NCBI GenBank assembly: GCA_046350375.1
Contig: JAXMAO010000005.1
Coordinates: 1-64,000, forward strand
From: JAXMAO01 sp046350375
GTDB lineage: Bacteria > Planctomycetota > Phycisphaerae > UBA1845 > UTPLA1
DNA length: 64,000 nucleotides
Direction of reading: 5' to 3'
Below are positions 51,544 through 58,655 of this stretch, piece after piece. Every line of letters begins with the position of its first letter. The stretch's first letter is position 1. The translations under genes and the position numbers were made by a program. Below the pieces are notes generated by a model. That model had not been told where the DNA came from and did not search any database. It saw only the letters and a list, made by a program, of their open reading frames with translations.

Positions 51544-52104
51544 TCACTTGGCGCGTTCGAGGTATTCGCCGCTGCGGGTGTCGATGCGGATCAGCTCGCC
51601 GATTTCGATGAACGGCGGAACGCGGACCTTCAGACCGGTTTCGAGCGTGGCTTCCTTGCTCTGGTTGGTGGCGGTGGCGCCCTTGATCATCGGGGGCGTG
51701 TCGGTGACCTGCAGGTCGACGGTATTGGGCAGCTCGACGCCGACCACCACGCCGTCCATCGTCAGCACCTTGCACTGCTCGTTGCCCTTGAGATAGGAGT
51801 GGCCGTCGGGCACCATGTCGGCCCCGACGGTGATCTGGTCGTACGACTGCGGGTCCATGAAGATGAAATTGTCGCCTTCCTTGTAGAGAAACTCGTGCGG
51901 CCGGCCTTCGACGCGAACGTCCTGCAGCGTGTCGTCGGTGCTGAAGCGCGTGTCGATGATCTTGCCGGTCTTGAAGTTCTTGAGCTTGGCGGCGATGTAG
52001 CTGCGCCAGTTGCCCTTCGAGACGATCTGGAAGTCGTGCACGGTGAACATCTGCCCGTCGTGCTCGACCACCATTCCCTTGCGCATTTCCACGGCCTTGA
52101 TCAT
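51544..52104 (-). CDS. efp: Translation elongation factor P
   Basis: 186 residues, the standard length. Three beta-barrel domains: N-terminal KOW-like (MRKGMVVEHDGQMFTVHDFQ), middle (EFLYKEGDNFIFMDP) and C-terminal (VRVPPFIEIGELIRIDTRSGEY, the EF-P signature). It relieves ribosome stalling at proline runs. The tip loop that carries the modified Lys34 in E. coli (PGKGQ) reads VSKGNWRSY here, so Lys30 is kept but the preceding Pro-Gly is not. Clustered with accB and accC. Confidence 0.96.
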   Translation of the reverse strand: MIKAVEMRKGMVVEHDGQMFTVHDFQIVSKGNWRSYIAAKLKNFKTGKIIDTRFSTDDTLQDVRVEGRPHEFLYKEGDNFIFMDPQSYDQITVGADMVPDGHSYLKGNEQCKVLTMDGVVVGVELPNTVDLQVTDTPPMIKGATATNQSKEATLETGLKVRVPPFIEIGELIRIDTRSGEYLERAK

Positions 52105-52243
52105 TGCCCACCGGCCTTCCTGGGGTGTGAAATCTGTCCAGCCTCGAATCGCTGATCGTCCCCCAAACGGCCGGTGCGGTCAAGCGCGGCGGCCGGCGCT
52201 CGCCACGGCCCCGGGGGCGGCCACGCCGCGACACCGGCCCGGC

Positions 52244-52271
52244 TTGCCGCGGACGGGCGGCGCGCCATAAT
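52244..52271 (+). promoter_or_regulatory. Promoter candidate for the first Cys-paired micro-ORF
   Basis: TTGCCG (52244-52249) and CATAAT (52266-52271) are 16 bases apart, 54 bases before the ATG at 52325. It is the best plus-strand sigma-70-like match in this spacer and supports independent expression of the micro-ORF. Confidence 0.45.
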
Positions 52272-52324
52272 CTCGCGCGGCCGGGGTCGGCTTGCGGCCC
52301 CGCAGTCCTGACCAGGAGCAGATC

Positions 52325-52501
52325 ATGGAACTGTGCACGGCGTTCGCCTCAATCTTCGACGCCATCGGGTCGCTCTACGCCACGATTCGCGATCTGTGGA
52401 CGATGATCGGGCTGGCTTCGATCGGCGACGCGCTCTATTCGTTCTACACCGCCATGCGCGGCCTGGCCGAGACGATCAGCGGCTGCAACTTCAGCATGTA
52501 G
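52325..52501 (+). CDS. Cys-paired hydrophobic micro-ORF A1 (58 residues)
   Basis: Starts MELCTAFASIF with CAGGAGCAG upstream as ribosome site; ends AETISGCNFSM. Cys4 and Cys54 are the only cysteines, one near each end. Between them the chain is strongly hydrophobic with aromatic and small residues (GSLYATIRDLWTMIGLASIG). It belongs with five other ORFs at 54.0-55.1 kb that share length, cysteine placement and composition but little alignable sequence. No signal-peptide cleavage site or known toxin motif. Probably a membrane-associated or disulfide-capped peptide; function unknown. It is convergent with a zinc-protease-like gene nine bases away. Confidence 0.7.
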   Translation: MELCTAFASIFDAIGSLYATIRDLWTMIGLASIGDALYSFYTAMRGLAETISGCNFSM

Positions 52502-52510
52502 CCGGCCGAT

Positions 52511-53122
52511 TCAGAACGCGCCCGCGCGGGCGTGTCGAATCGTTGCGCGCGCCAGCAGCAGCGCACTGCACAGCAGCAGCGCGATGTACCCCGCGCCGGG
52601 CATGCCCAGTTCGCGGGCGGCTTCGAACGGCTCGCTGTATCTCGGCACCAGCAGCCGGATCGCCGGCAGCCCCAGCGCCGGCAGCGAATATCGAAACAGG
52701 TCCAGCCACCAGATGCTCAGCCACGCCAGCAGGCGCCGCTTTGCGCGGCCCCATCGCCGGCGGCGCAGCAGCAGCGTCGCCGTCACGCCCACCGTGAAGG
52801 TGCTCAGCGATCCGCCCAGGTTCACCCAGGCGTCGCGCGCTGCCGGCACGCCCGAGACGTTGCAGTGGCCGTACATCCACTTCCAGCCGCCCCAGGCGAC
52901 GCGCGGCCAGACCTGCACGCCGAGCACGTCGGCCGACTCGATCCGTCCGCCCAGCGCCACGCCGACCAGGCCGTGGCCGACGAGTTCGTGCCACAGCGTT
53001 CCGACGACCAGGCACGCGGCGGCCCGCGCCAGGAGCATCGCGCCGCGCCGCGCGCGGGGCACGGTGCGGTTGCGGGCGGGCGGGTTTGCGGTGGCCGATT
53101 CGCCGGGGCTCATCTCTTCCAT
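52511..53122 (-). CDS. Polytopic membrane protein with M50-like HE/GH motif
   Basis: 203 residues. After a basic cytoplasmic N-terminus come about four hydrophobic segments (MLLARAAACLVVGTLW, LGGSLSTFTVGVTATLLL, LSIWWLDLFRYSLPAL, AGYIALLLCSALLLA). The first ends in TLWHELVGHGLVGVALGG, which recalls the zinc motif of M50-type intramembrane proteases, but the spacing is HExxxH, one residue longer than HExxH. A second acidic site is not obvious. It may be an M50-like protease with altered geometry or a non-catalytic relative. It sits inside the micro-ORF island, so a role in processing or exporting those peptides is possible but unproven. Confidence 0.7.
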   Translation of the reverse strand: MEEMSPGESATANPPARNRTVPRARRGAMLLARAAACLVVGTLWHELVGHGLVGVALGGRIESADVLGVQVWPRVAWGGWKWMYGHCNVSGVPAARDAWVNLGGSLSTFTVGVTATLLLRRRRWGRAKRRLLAWLSIWWLDLFRYSLPALGLPAIRLLVPRYSEPFEAARELGMPGAGYIALLLCSALLLARATIRHARAGAF

Positions 53123-53279
53123 CCTACCCGAGGTGCTCTAGCGCCGGCCCTGCCAGTACCGCGGCAGAGGCCATTCGCGCGCCGGCCCGGTCGCGGCCTG
53201 TGCGCCCGGAGGCGGGCCCGTGTTGAATTCCGTGAGGTTGATCGCGGCGTGAGCGTCGCGGGCGTGTCGCGTTCTTGTT

Positions 53280-53312
53280 GACCCGTGCGCCGGGCGGTCC
53301 GGCGCACGGGTC
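53280..53312. other. Perfect 14-bp inverted repeat
   Basis: GACCCGTGCGCCGG (53280-53293) pairs perfectly with CCGGCGCACGGGTC (53299-53312) around a five-base loop. It lies 54 bases past the stop of the leftward micro-ORF B1 and about 160 bases before the start of the M50-like gene. No U tract follows on either strand. It could be a factor-assisted terminator or mRNA 3' stabiliser. Confidence 0.75.
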
Positions 53313-53366
53313 GTTTGCGATTCGCGGAGAGGGAGGAGGAGCAGAAGGAAAAGAAGCGGCGCGGTC

Positions 53367-53489
53367 CTAGAGACCGAGAGAGCCGAAGAACTGTGAGACG
53401 TCGAGCAGGAACGAAAACGGGCTGCCGGCGCCGACGTACGGGCCGCCGGTCATGATGACCCAGGCATAGAGAAAGATCGTCGAAAGCAT
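53367..53489 (-). CDS. Short hydrophobic micro-ORF B1 (40 residues)
   Basis: Starts MLSTIFLYAWVIMTGG with CGGAG upstream; ends SQFFGSLGL. It has no cysteine and one charged residue (Asp30). Length, start (Met-Ile/Leu-Ser) and the C-terminal small-hydrophobic-Gly/Asp-Leu ending match three ORFs at 59.07-59.65 kb. The hydrophobic first half could span a membrane. A nine-base-pair hairpin at 53537-53557 lies in its presumed 5' leader. Function unknown. Confidence 0.6.
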   Translation of the reverse strand: MLSTIFLYAWVIMTGGPYVGAGSPFSFLLDVSQFFGSLGL

Positions 53490-54064
53490 ATTCAGACTCC
53501 GAAGAGGGGCCTTCGTGCCAAGCGCCGATCCCGGCAGGGCAAAGATGCTCTTTGCCCCCGACTCTCCGCGACGAGCGAGGAGCCAAACGGGACCGGCTTT
53601 GCGCGCCGGCAAACGGCCGCCGGTGCGTCGGGGAATGGGTTCTGCAAGCGGCATGCCACGAAGATATCAGCCCTGGCGGGCCGCGGGCGTGGTCCCGGCC
53701 CGCGATTCGCGCACTATTGCGCACGTGATGCTGGGGTTTGCCCAGCCGCTCCGCTCTGGCATGTGACGACACACGGTCCCCGTCGGCGGAGCGTATCGCG
53801 ATTTGCCAGTGGCGAGACCGCGCGCCCACTGGCATCTCGGTCGGTGCGGGTCATCGTGCACGCGTTGCGAATCGGCTGAGTTCCCCGCTCCTGGTTATCC
53901 TGTTACGATTCTGCCCCGGCGGCGGCGCAGCCTGTATCCATCCGGCGGCCCCGGCGCGTGGAACGAGAAGCCTTGGCGCGATTCGGCCGGCGCACGTTTG
54001 ACCCCGCGGCGCGGCCGCGGTCGCTCCATTCGGCCGCGGGGGCCTTCATTGTGGAGTCAATCCT
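53490..54064. other. Intergenic region between divergent micro-ORFs, 575 bases
   Basis: No larger gene supported. It holds a perfect hairpin (53537-53557), an AAGATATCAG patch near 53661 that would give TATCTT as a leftward -10, and TTACGATT at 53903-53910, a possible rightward -10 for micro-ORF A2 with a leader of about 150 bases. Short frames here are Arg/Pro-rich without ribosome sites. Confidence 0.45.
53537..53557. other. Perfect 9-bp hairpin upstream of micro-ORF B1
   Basis: GGGCAAAGA (53537-53545) pairs with TCTTTGCCC (53549-53557) around TGC, 48 bases upstream of the leftward ATG of micro-ORF B1. It would be in the 5' leader and could control translation or RNA stability. No T run on the minus strand, so it is not a normal terminator. 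Confidence 0.65.
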
Positions 54065-54211
54065 ATGGAGCTGATCTGCGGCGCGGTGTCCGGCCTGCTG
54101 TCGGCCGTGACCGGTGCACAGGACTTTCTCAACGGATTCTTCGGGCTGGGCGTGCTGCTGGCGCCGATTGTGGATGTAATCAACTTCTTCAGCTCCGTGC
54201 TGAACTGCTGA
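54065..54211 (+). CDS. Cys-paired hydrophobic micro-ORF A2 (48 residues)
   Basis: Starts MELICGAVSGLLSAV and ends FFSSVLNC with Cys as the last residue; Cys5 and Cys48 are the only cysteines. Three acidic residues and no Lys or Arg. Upstream pairing to the ribosome is weak (GTGGAGTCAATCCT). Its Met-Glu-Leu opening is shared with A1, the most alike pair of the group at the N-terminus. First of five same-strand ORFs over 1.06 kb. Too short for usual gene callers. Confidence 0.62.
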   Translation: MELICGAVSGLLSAVTGAQDFLNGFFGLGVLLAPIVDVINFFSSVLNC

Positions 54212-54327
54212 TCGGCCGCAATGGCGCGCCCCCGAGAAGCCCGCGAGGCGTGCGCCCGGCGCTGTTCCCGCCAATGCGCGCCGGCCGATAGAATGGTTCG
54301 GCGGCGCTGCGCCGGCAGGAGAATCGC

Positions 54328-54495
54328 ATGCTGTTCAATCCGGTCTGCCTGGTGGTGGATCCGTACATCTTCCGATTCGATGGGCTGCTGGTCTATCTGG
54401 GCGCGGTCATCGGCGGATTCGGCTTTCCCGGCGTCACCGATGCCCTGCATGCCTTTCTGCAGGTCATCTACACCGCCCTGGGCTGCGGGATATGA
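54328..54495 (+). CDS. Cys-paired hydrophobic micro-ORF A3 (55 residues)
   Basis: Starts MLFNPVCLVVDPYIF after GCAGGAG; ends IYTALGCGI. Cys7 and Cys53 are 46 residues apart. The centre is Gly-rich and hydrophobic (LVYLGAVIGGFGFPGVTD). TAGAAT at 54289-54294 with TTCCCG 18 bases upstream is a possible promoter. The ATA-TGA end overlaps a TATGAT element (54491-54496) that could serve the next ORF. Confidence 0.65.
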   Translation: MLFNPVCLVVDPYIFRFDGLLVYLGAVIGGFGFPGVTDALHAFLQVIYTALGCGI

Positions 54496-54555
54496 TCTTC
54501 AAGCGGCGCCGGTGCGGGTTATCCGGGCGGCGGCGCCACGAGTGGAGCAATTGAC

Positions 54556-54717
54556 ATGAGTCCGTTCTGGTGTGGGCTGGTCCAGATTTGGTACAACCTG
54601 AACGCCGCGATCTTGAGCAGCGTCCAGAGCCTGCTGAGCTCGATCGGACTGGGCGTCGACCTGACCTTCGTACTGACTCTCTTTTCAAGCTTCGCCGACG
54701 GCATCGGCTGTCACTGA
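54556..54717 (+). CDS. Cys-paired hydrophobic micro-ORF A4 (53 residues)
   Basis: Starts MSPFWCGLVQIWYNLN with GTGGAG upstream; ends FADGIGCH. Cys6 and Cys52 are 46 residues apart, the same spacing as in A3 and A5. The middle alternates Ser and Leu (LSSVQSLLSSIGLGVDL). No basic residue apart from the final His. Followed 31 bases later by A5, so the two are likely cotranscribed. Confidence 0.65.
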   Translation: MSPFWCGLVQIWYNLNAAILSSVQSLLSSIGLGVDLTFVLTLFSSFADGIGCH

Positions 54718-54748
54718 CCGTCCGGGTCGCGCTGTGGGGGCAGTCGTC

Positions 54749-54916
54749 ATGACCGACCTTTCAATCTGCACCATCGTTCAAGTCCTGCAGTTCATCCTCG
54801 GGCTGCTCGGCGGACTGCTCGCCAGCACGGCCGCGCCGCCCGGCTGGATCGCGTTCGCGCCGCTGATCAGCGCGCTGCGCGACCTGTTTGGCGTGCTGGG
54901 CGGCTGTGCGGCGTGA
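54749..54916 (+). CDS. Cys-paired hydrophobic micro-ORF A5 (55 residues)
   Basis: Starts MTDLSICTIVQVLQFIL after GTGGGGGC; a GTG five codons earlier is possible. It ends LFGVLGGCAA. Cys7 and Cys53 are 46 residues apart. Helix-like first half, a central AAPPGW turn, then SALRDLFG, a motif close to SLRDLLG in A6. This gives the clearest sequence similarity inside the group. Confidence 0.68.
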   Translation: MTDLSICTIVQVLQFILGLLGGLLASTAAPPGWIAFAPLISALRDLFGVLGGCAA

Positions 54917-54966
54917 GTGATCGGCGCCCGCGCGCACGGCCCGGCGCTTCCTAAGGAGTGGAAACC

Positions 54967-55122
54967 ATGGCGTTCATCTGCGGCCTGACGGACCTGCTCT
55001 TCACTTTCGTGGGATACCTCAGCGTCGTCCTTCAGTCCCTGGGGCTGACCCCGGTATCCGATTTCCTCACCAGCATTGTCACGTCGCTGCGCGACCTGCT
55101 CGGCTGCACCGTCATGCACTAG
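54967..55122 (+). CDS. Cys-paired hydrophobic micro-ORF A6 (51 residues)
   Basis: Starts MAFICGLTDLLFTFVG with a strong AAGGAG ribosome site nine bases upstream, the best in the group. It ends SLRDLLGCTVMH. Cys5 and Cys47 are the only cysteines. The C-terminal half TSLRDLLGC resembles SALRDLFGVLGGC of A5. Last of the tandem set; convergent with the DUF362 gene 15 bases further on. Confidence 0.7.
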   Translation: MAFICGLTDLLFTFVGYLSVVLQSLGLTPVSDFLTSIVTSLRDLLGCTVMH

Positions 55123-55137
55123 CCCGGCGCGTGCGGG

Positions 55138-56427
55138 TCAGTGCGGCCGGTTCGCCGAGGCGGCCATCGCGCGGCGCGTGCGGAACTCGGGCGCCTCGCG
55201 CACGCAGGTGCCCAGGATGCCGATCGACTTCGCCAGGGCGCGCCAGCCGGTGCGGACGAGCCTCGCCGGCCCGTCGCCGACCGTGGGGTAGCCGTCGTCG
55301 GTCGCCAGCGACGCGACCTGTTCCCAGTTACGAAACAGCCGGCCCCAGTCGCTGGCGAGCGCGGCCTGCATGGCGCCGCGGGCGTGCAGCGGATACCAGA
55401 AGCTGTCGTGGTAGAGCACGCTGGCGACGTAGCTCCAGGGGGCGAGCCAGGTTTTCAGCGACCACTCCAGCAGCGTCTTCAGTCGCCCCCAGTAGATCTT
55501 GTGCTGCATCTTGCTGGCGAAGGTCATGCGCTTGAACGGCCCGTCGAAGCGCCAGTTTTCCGCGGCGGCGGCGGCGTCGCCGACGATCTCGATCTGGCGC
55601 GGATCGCCGCAGCCCAGCCCCAGGTCGTGCGCCAGCCGGATGTAGCGGATCGACAGCGGGTCGAGCCCCATGAGCTTGGCGGCGACGGCGTCGATCGCGA
55701 CCTGGTCGGTTGACGCCAGCAGGACGTTCTTCACGTGCGGGGTCATGCAGCGCGGCCCGGGGCCGTCGCCGGCGAAGGTGCCGTCCATCATCGCGAACAG
55801 GCCGCGGTGGATTCTCTGCTGAATCATCAGCAGGTCGACCAGCGTTTCGTGGATGACCGGGTGGGTCCAGTGCCGGCGCTCGTTGAGCAGGCCGCCGAAC
55901 GCGTTTTTCATTGCGCCGGTCGTCGTCGTGAAGATATGCGTCTTGACGGTCGGCAGGTGGATGATGTTCTCGCCGATGAAGCGGCGCGGAATATGAAAGC
56001 CCTGCGGATAGACCTGGTTCAGGCAGAGGAACTTCTGCGTCAGGTCGCCGACGGCGTCGCGGACGTCGATCCACGGCTCGTTCTCATAGAGGTGAATGTT
56101 GCGCAGGCCGTGCGCCTCGACCACCGGAAGCTGCTTGTTCTCGCGCTCGCCCAGTCGGGCGTCGATGACCACGGTGCGGTTGTGGCAGGCGTGGATGCGC
56201 TCGGGCGGATAGCCGTCACGCTTCAGCGCGCGGATGACGCCGTCGAGCTGCCACGGCGTGGTCGAGCTGCCCGGAAAGAAGAAGTGCCAGCTGATGTTGA
56301 CCTTGAGCGCCGTGTCGACCGCCGGGTCGATCGCCGCGCGGTAGCCGGCCAGGTTCATCAGCTCGTGCGTGTCGCGCAGCACCGTGCCGGGCGCGGTCCT
56401 GAGGATGGCAACTTTCGATGGCTTCAT
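55138..56427 (-). CDS. DUF362-domain protein
   Basis: 429 residues. DUF362 patterns: KVAILRTAPGTVLRD at the start, ALKVNISWHFFFPG, GENIIHLPTVKTHIFTTTTGAMKNAFGG (the family core with LPxxKxH and KN), and DQVAIDAVAAKLMGLDP in the second half. Many DUF362 proteins carry ferredoxin-like Cys clusters; none is seen here, so this is the cluster-free form. A C-terminal ~120-residue region (WGRLKTLLEWSLKTWLAPW) is helical and aromatic-rich. Biochemical role unknown. It lies inside the micro-ORF island on the opposite strand. Confidence 0.88.
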   Translation of the reverse strand: MKPSKVAILRTAPGTVLRDTHELMNLAGYRAAIDPAVDTALKVNISWHFFFPGSSTTPWQLDGVIRALKRDGYPPERIHACHNRTVVIDARLGERENKQLPVVEAHGLRNIHLYENEPWIDVRDAVGDLTQKFLCLNQVYPQGFHIPRRFIGENIIHLPTVKTHIFTTTTGAMKNAFGGLLNERRHWTHPVIHETLVDLLMIQQRIHRGLFAMMDGTFAGDGPGPRCMTPHVKNVLLASTDQVAIDAVAAKLMGLDPLSIRYIRLAHDLGLGCGDPRQIEIVGDAAAAAENWRFDGPFKRMTFASKMQHKIYWGRLKTLLEWSLKTWLAPWSYVASVLYHDSFWYPLHARGAMQAALASDWGRLFRNWEQVASLATDDGYPTVGDGPARLVRTGWRALAKSIGILGTCVREAPEFRTRRAMAASANRPH

Positions 56428-56536
56428 CAGTGTTCCCGACGCCGGGCTGCACCGGCGCGACTCTCTTGGTCATCCACATGCGGTACGCCCGCCCGATCGG
56501 GCCCTGGCGCGTCCGGCACGCCGTGGCCGCCCGGCG

Positions 56537-56908
56537 TCACTGCGGATGATCGCCGACCGCCTCCTTCGCGGCGGCCTTGATCTCGCCGGCGGCCTGGGTG
56601 GTCGCCTTGGCGACGGCCACCGCGGCGCGGGTCGTCAGCACCTTCACGTCGTGGGCATAGGGTCGGGCCGCCTCGATTGCGCGGGTCGTCGCCGACTTGG
56701 CTTGCGCCACGTAGGGGGCGGCCGTGTGCGCCGCCTGCGTCGCCAGCGCCCTGCCTTTCTCGATGACCGGCTGAAGGTCGTCGCGGGCCTGGGTCGCGGC
56801 GACGCGCGCCTTCTCGGCCGCCTTGTCCACGTCGCCTGGATCACACCCGCTGACGATCAGCACCGCGCCCATCAGTGCGGCAAAGCCGCGCGCCGTTCGC
56901 ATGGCCAT
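56537..56908 (-). CDS. Small Ala-rich helical lipoprotein
   Basis: 123 residues, start MAMRTARGFAALMGAVLIVS followed by GCDPGD, a standard lipobox (VSGC). The mature chain is a long Ala/Lys/Thr-rich helix with heptad-like repeats (KAAEKARVAATQARDDL, TRAAVAVAKATTQAAGEIK). The composition resembles Lpp-like or apolipoprotein-like periplasmic helices. No catalytic motif. Function unknown; it may link the outer membrane to the cell wall or coat a surface. Confidence 0.72.
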   Translation of the reverse strand: MAMRTARGFAALMGAVLIVSGCDPGDVDKAAEKARVAATQARDDLQPVIEKGRALATQAAHTAAPYVAQAKSATTRAIEAARPYAHDVKVLTTRAAVAVAKATTQAAGEIKAAAKEAVGDHPQ

Positions 56909-57023
56909 GTCTCCGTCCCGCCCGCGGCTGTTGCGCCCGCCGGCGGATAGATAGTATAGGTGATTTACCGGTTCGCGGCGCGCCGCGCAGACCGTGGCCG
57001 CCGCGCGCCCGGGACCGCCGCCC

Positions 57024-57716
57024 ATGCCAATCGCCGTTCGCTGTCCGCAGTGTCGCGTCGTCGCGGCCGTGTCGCGCAGCGCGGTCGGCATGGACGTGCA
57101 GTGCAAGGGCTGCCACCACATCTTCCCGGTTCGCGCCGGTGCGGCGGACCTGACCATCGAGTGGGGCGCGCCGCTGGTCGGGCTGCGCGTTCCGCTGGCG
57201 CCGCCCGGGTCGCTGACGATCGGCCGCGCCGACGAGAATGACCTGGTGCTGCCCGGTCCGGGCGTGTCGCGCCACCACTGCCGCATCGCCTGGGCGGGCG
57301 ACGGCTGGAACGTCGAGGACCTCGGCAGCGGCAACGGCACGTTCGTCGACGGGCAGAAGGTCAAGACGCTGCGGGTCGAGAACGGCGCCACCATCCTGGT
57401 CGGCGATTTCGCGCTGCGCGTGCGCGTCGCCAGCGGCGGCGGACAGGCATCGACCCTCAGCGGTCCGCCGCCCGCGGCGGGCATCTCCGTGCCGCCCACC
57501 GCCGACGCCCGCGCCAGCACCGTGCTGGGCGCGTCGGGCATCGACCGCGCCCCGCTGCCGGCCGCGGCGCCACGGCACGCCGCGGAGCCGCACCCGGCCG
57601 CGCGGCGGCACCGCCCGCTCTCGCACAAGCAGGCGCGCGGCCTGCACTATTTCGTCATCGCGTGCGGCGTGATTCTCGCGGGCGTGGTGGCGGCGCTATT
57701 GTTCGGACGGCGCTAG
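57024..57716 (+). CDS. FHA-domain protein with zinc ribbon and C-terminal membrane anchor
   Basis: 230 residues. A short N-terminal zinc ribbon (CPQCRVVAAV, CKGCHHIF) is followed by a forkhead-associated domain at residues about 55-140: LTIGRADENDLVLPGPGVSRHHCRI and LGSGNGTFVDGQKV, with the phosphothreonine-binding Arg, Ser-x-x-His and Asn-Gly conserved. A Pro/Ala-rich linker leads to one membrane helix (LHYFVIACGVILAGVVAALLF). It should bind a phosphothreonine protein at the cytoplasmic face; no Ser/Thr kinase is nearby. Its 3' end overlaps the convergent DUF1571 gene by 21 bases. A TAGTAT element lies near 56952. Confidence 0.88.
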   Translation: MPIAVRCPQCRVVAAVSRSAVGMDVQCKGCHHIFPVRAGAADLTIEWGAPLVGLRVPLAPPGSLTIGRADENDLVLPGPGVSRHHCRIAWAGDGWNVEDLGSGNGTFVDGQKVKTLRVENGATILVGDFALRVRVASGGGQASTLSGPPPAAGISVPPTADARASTVLGASGIDRAPLPAAAPRHAAEPHPAARRHRPLSHKQARGLHYFVIACGVILAGVVAALLFGRR

Positions 57717-58655
57717 CACGGTCGACCGGCCGGCGCCGCCGGCGCGGGCCTGCTTACCGGCGGACTTCGCGGGGCGCTCGGCCGGGCGGATGTCGAAGTC
57801 GGCATCGGAAAGCTGCACGCCGGGGTCGATCTCGTTGTAAACGTACATCGCGTCCAGCCGTCCGTCGGGCAGGAAGAGCCAGGTGCCGATCGGCACGTGC
57901 GTCTGCGGATCGATGAACAGCTCCATGCGCTTGTTCGGGAACGGATCGCTGCGCGGAAAGGTCAGCTCGAACTTGCGGCCGCGACGACCGGTCTCGCCGG
58001 CGTCGGCCAGGCCCGAGTAGGCGACGGTCGCCGCCGTGCCGGCGCGCTCGAGTCGTTCCAGCGTCCGTTCCATCATCCGCGCGACGCCGAAGTCGGTGAT
58101 CGGGTTGCGCGTCTTCTGAAAGGTCACGCCGTCCTGCACGCCGAACTTGCTCACCGAAGGCGGCAGCCCGAGGAATCCGCGCCGCGGCAGCAGCAGAACC
58201 TTGTCGTTGTTGCGTCCCTGGATGAACGACGCCTGGGCATATTCGCTGCCCCGGTCGATCCAGCGGAAGTAGACGCTGAACGGCTGGTTGCGAAAGACCG
58301 CGGCGATTCGCTCCCGCGCCCGCAGCGACGCCGGGAAGCCCAGCCGCTCCTGCCGCTCGAACGTCACGCGATATTGTCCGAGTCGCGCCGCGGCGTCCGA
58401 GCAATGTCGCAGGTAGCCGACCGGATCGCGCTGAATCCCGTCCTCGTCCAGCGGCGCCGGCGGCGTGACCCGCGGCGCGGTCGGCGTCTCGGGCGCGGCA
58501 TGCGAGACGATCGCAGGCGGCGCGACGCCTTCGGCCGCGCGGCGCGGCGGCGCGCTCGACGACACGGCCGGCGGATGCGACGTCGAGCAACCCGGCTCGA
58601 AGACGGCAATGAAGAGAATCGTCAGACCGACGACCGATCGCGAGTTGAGAGTCAT
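57696..58655 (-). CDS. DUF1571-family lipoprotein (LolA-like fold likely)
   Basis: 319 residues starting MTLNSRSVVGLTILFIAVFE, then GCSTSHP, a lipoprotein signal. The open frame continues upstream to 58970, but a -10-like TATCAT ends ten bases before this ATG and the extra part is low-quality. DUF1571 features are LRHCSDAAARLGQYRVTFERQ, NDKVLLLPRRGFLG, ITDFGVARMMERTLERLE and RMELFIDPQTHVPIG, the last typical of LolA/LppX-like lipid-binding shells. Planctomycete DUF1571 proteins are envelope proteins of unknown role. A terminator-like structure lies 110-145 bases upstream of the start. Confidence 0.85.
   Translation of the reverse strand: MTLNSRSVVGLTILFIAVFEPGCSTSHPPAVSSSAPPRRAAEGVAPPAIVSHAAPETPTAPRVTPPAPLDEDGIQRDPVGYLRHCSDAAARLGQYRVTFERQERLGFPASLRARERIAAVFRNQPFSVYFRWIDRGSEYAQASFIQGRNNDKVLLLPRRGFLGLPPSVSKFGVQDGVTFQKTRNPITDFGVARMMERTLERLERAGTAATVAYSGLADAGETGRRGRKFELTFPRSDPFPNKRMELFIDPQTHVPIGTWLFLPDGRLDAMYVYNEIDPGVQLSDADFDIRPAERPAKSAGKQARAGGAGRSTVLAPSEQ

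Noticed and set aside
52325..55122. Reading family A as type I toxins or class II bacteriocins
   Set aside because: They lack the basic residues, double-glycine leaders, exporters or immunity genes expected for those groups.
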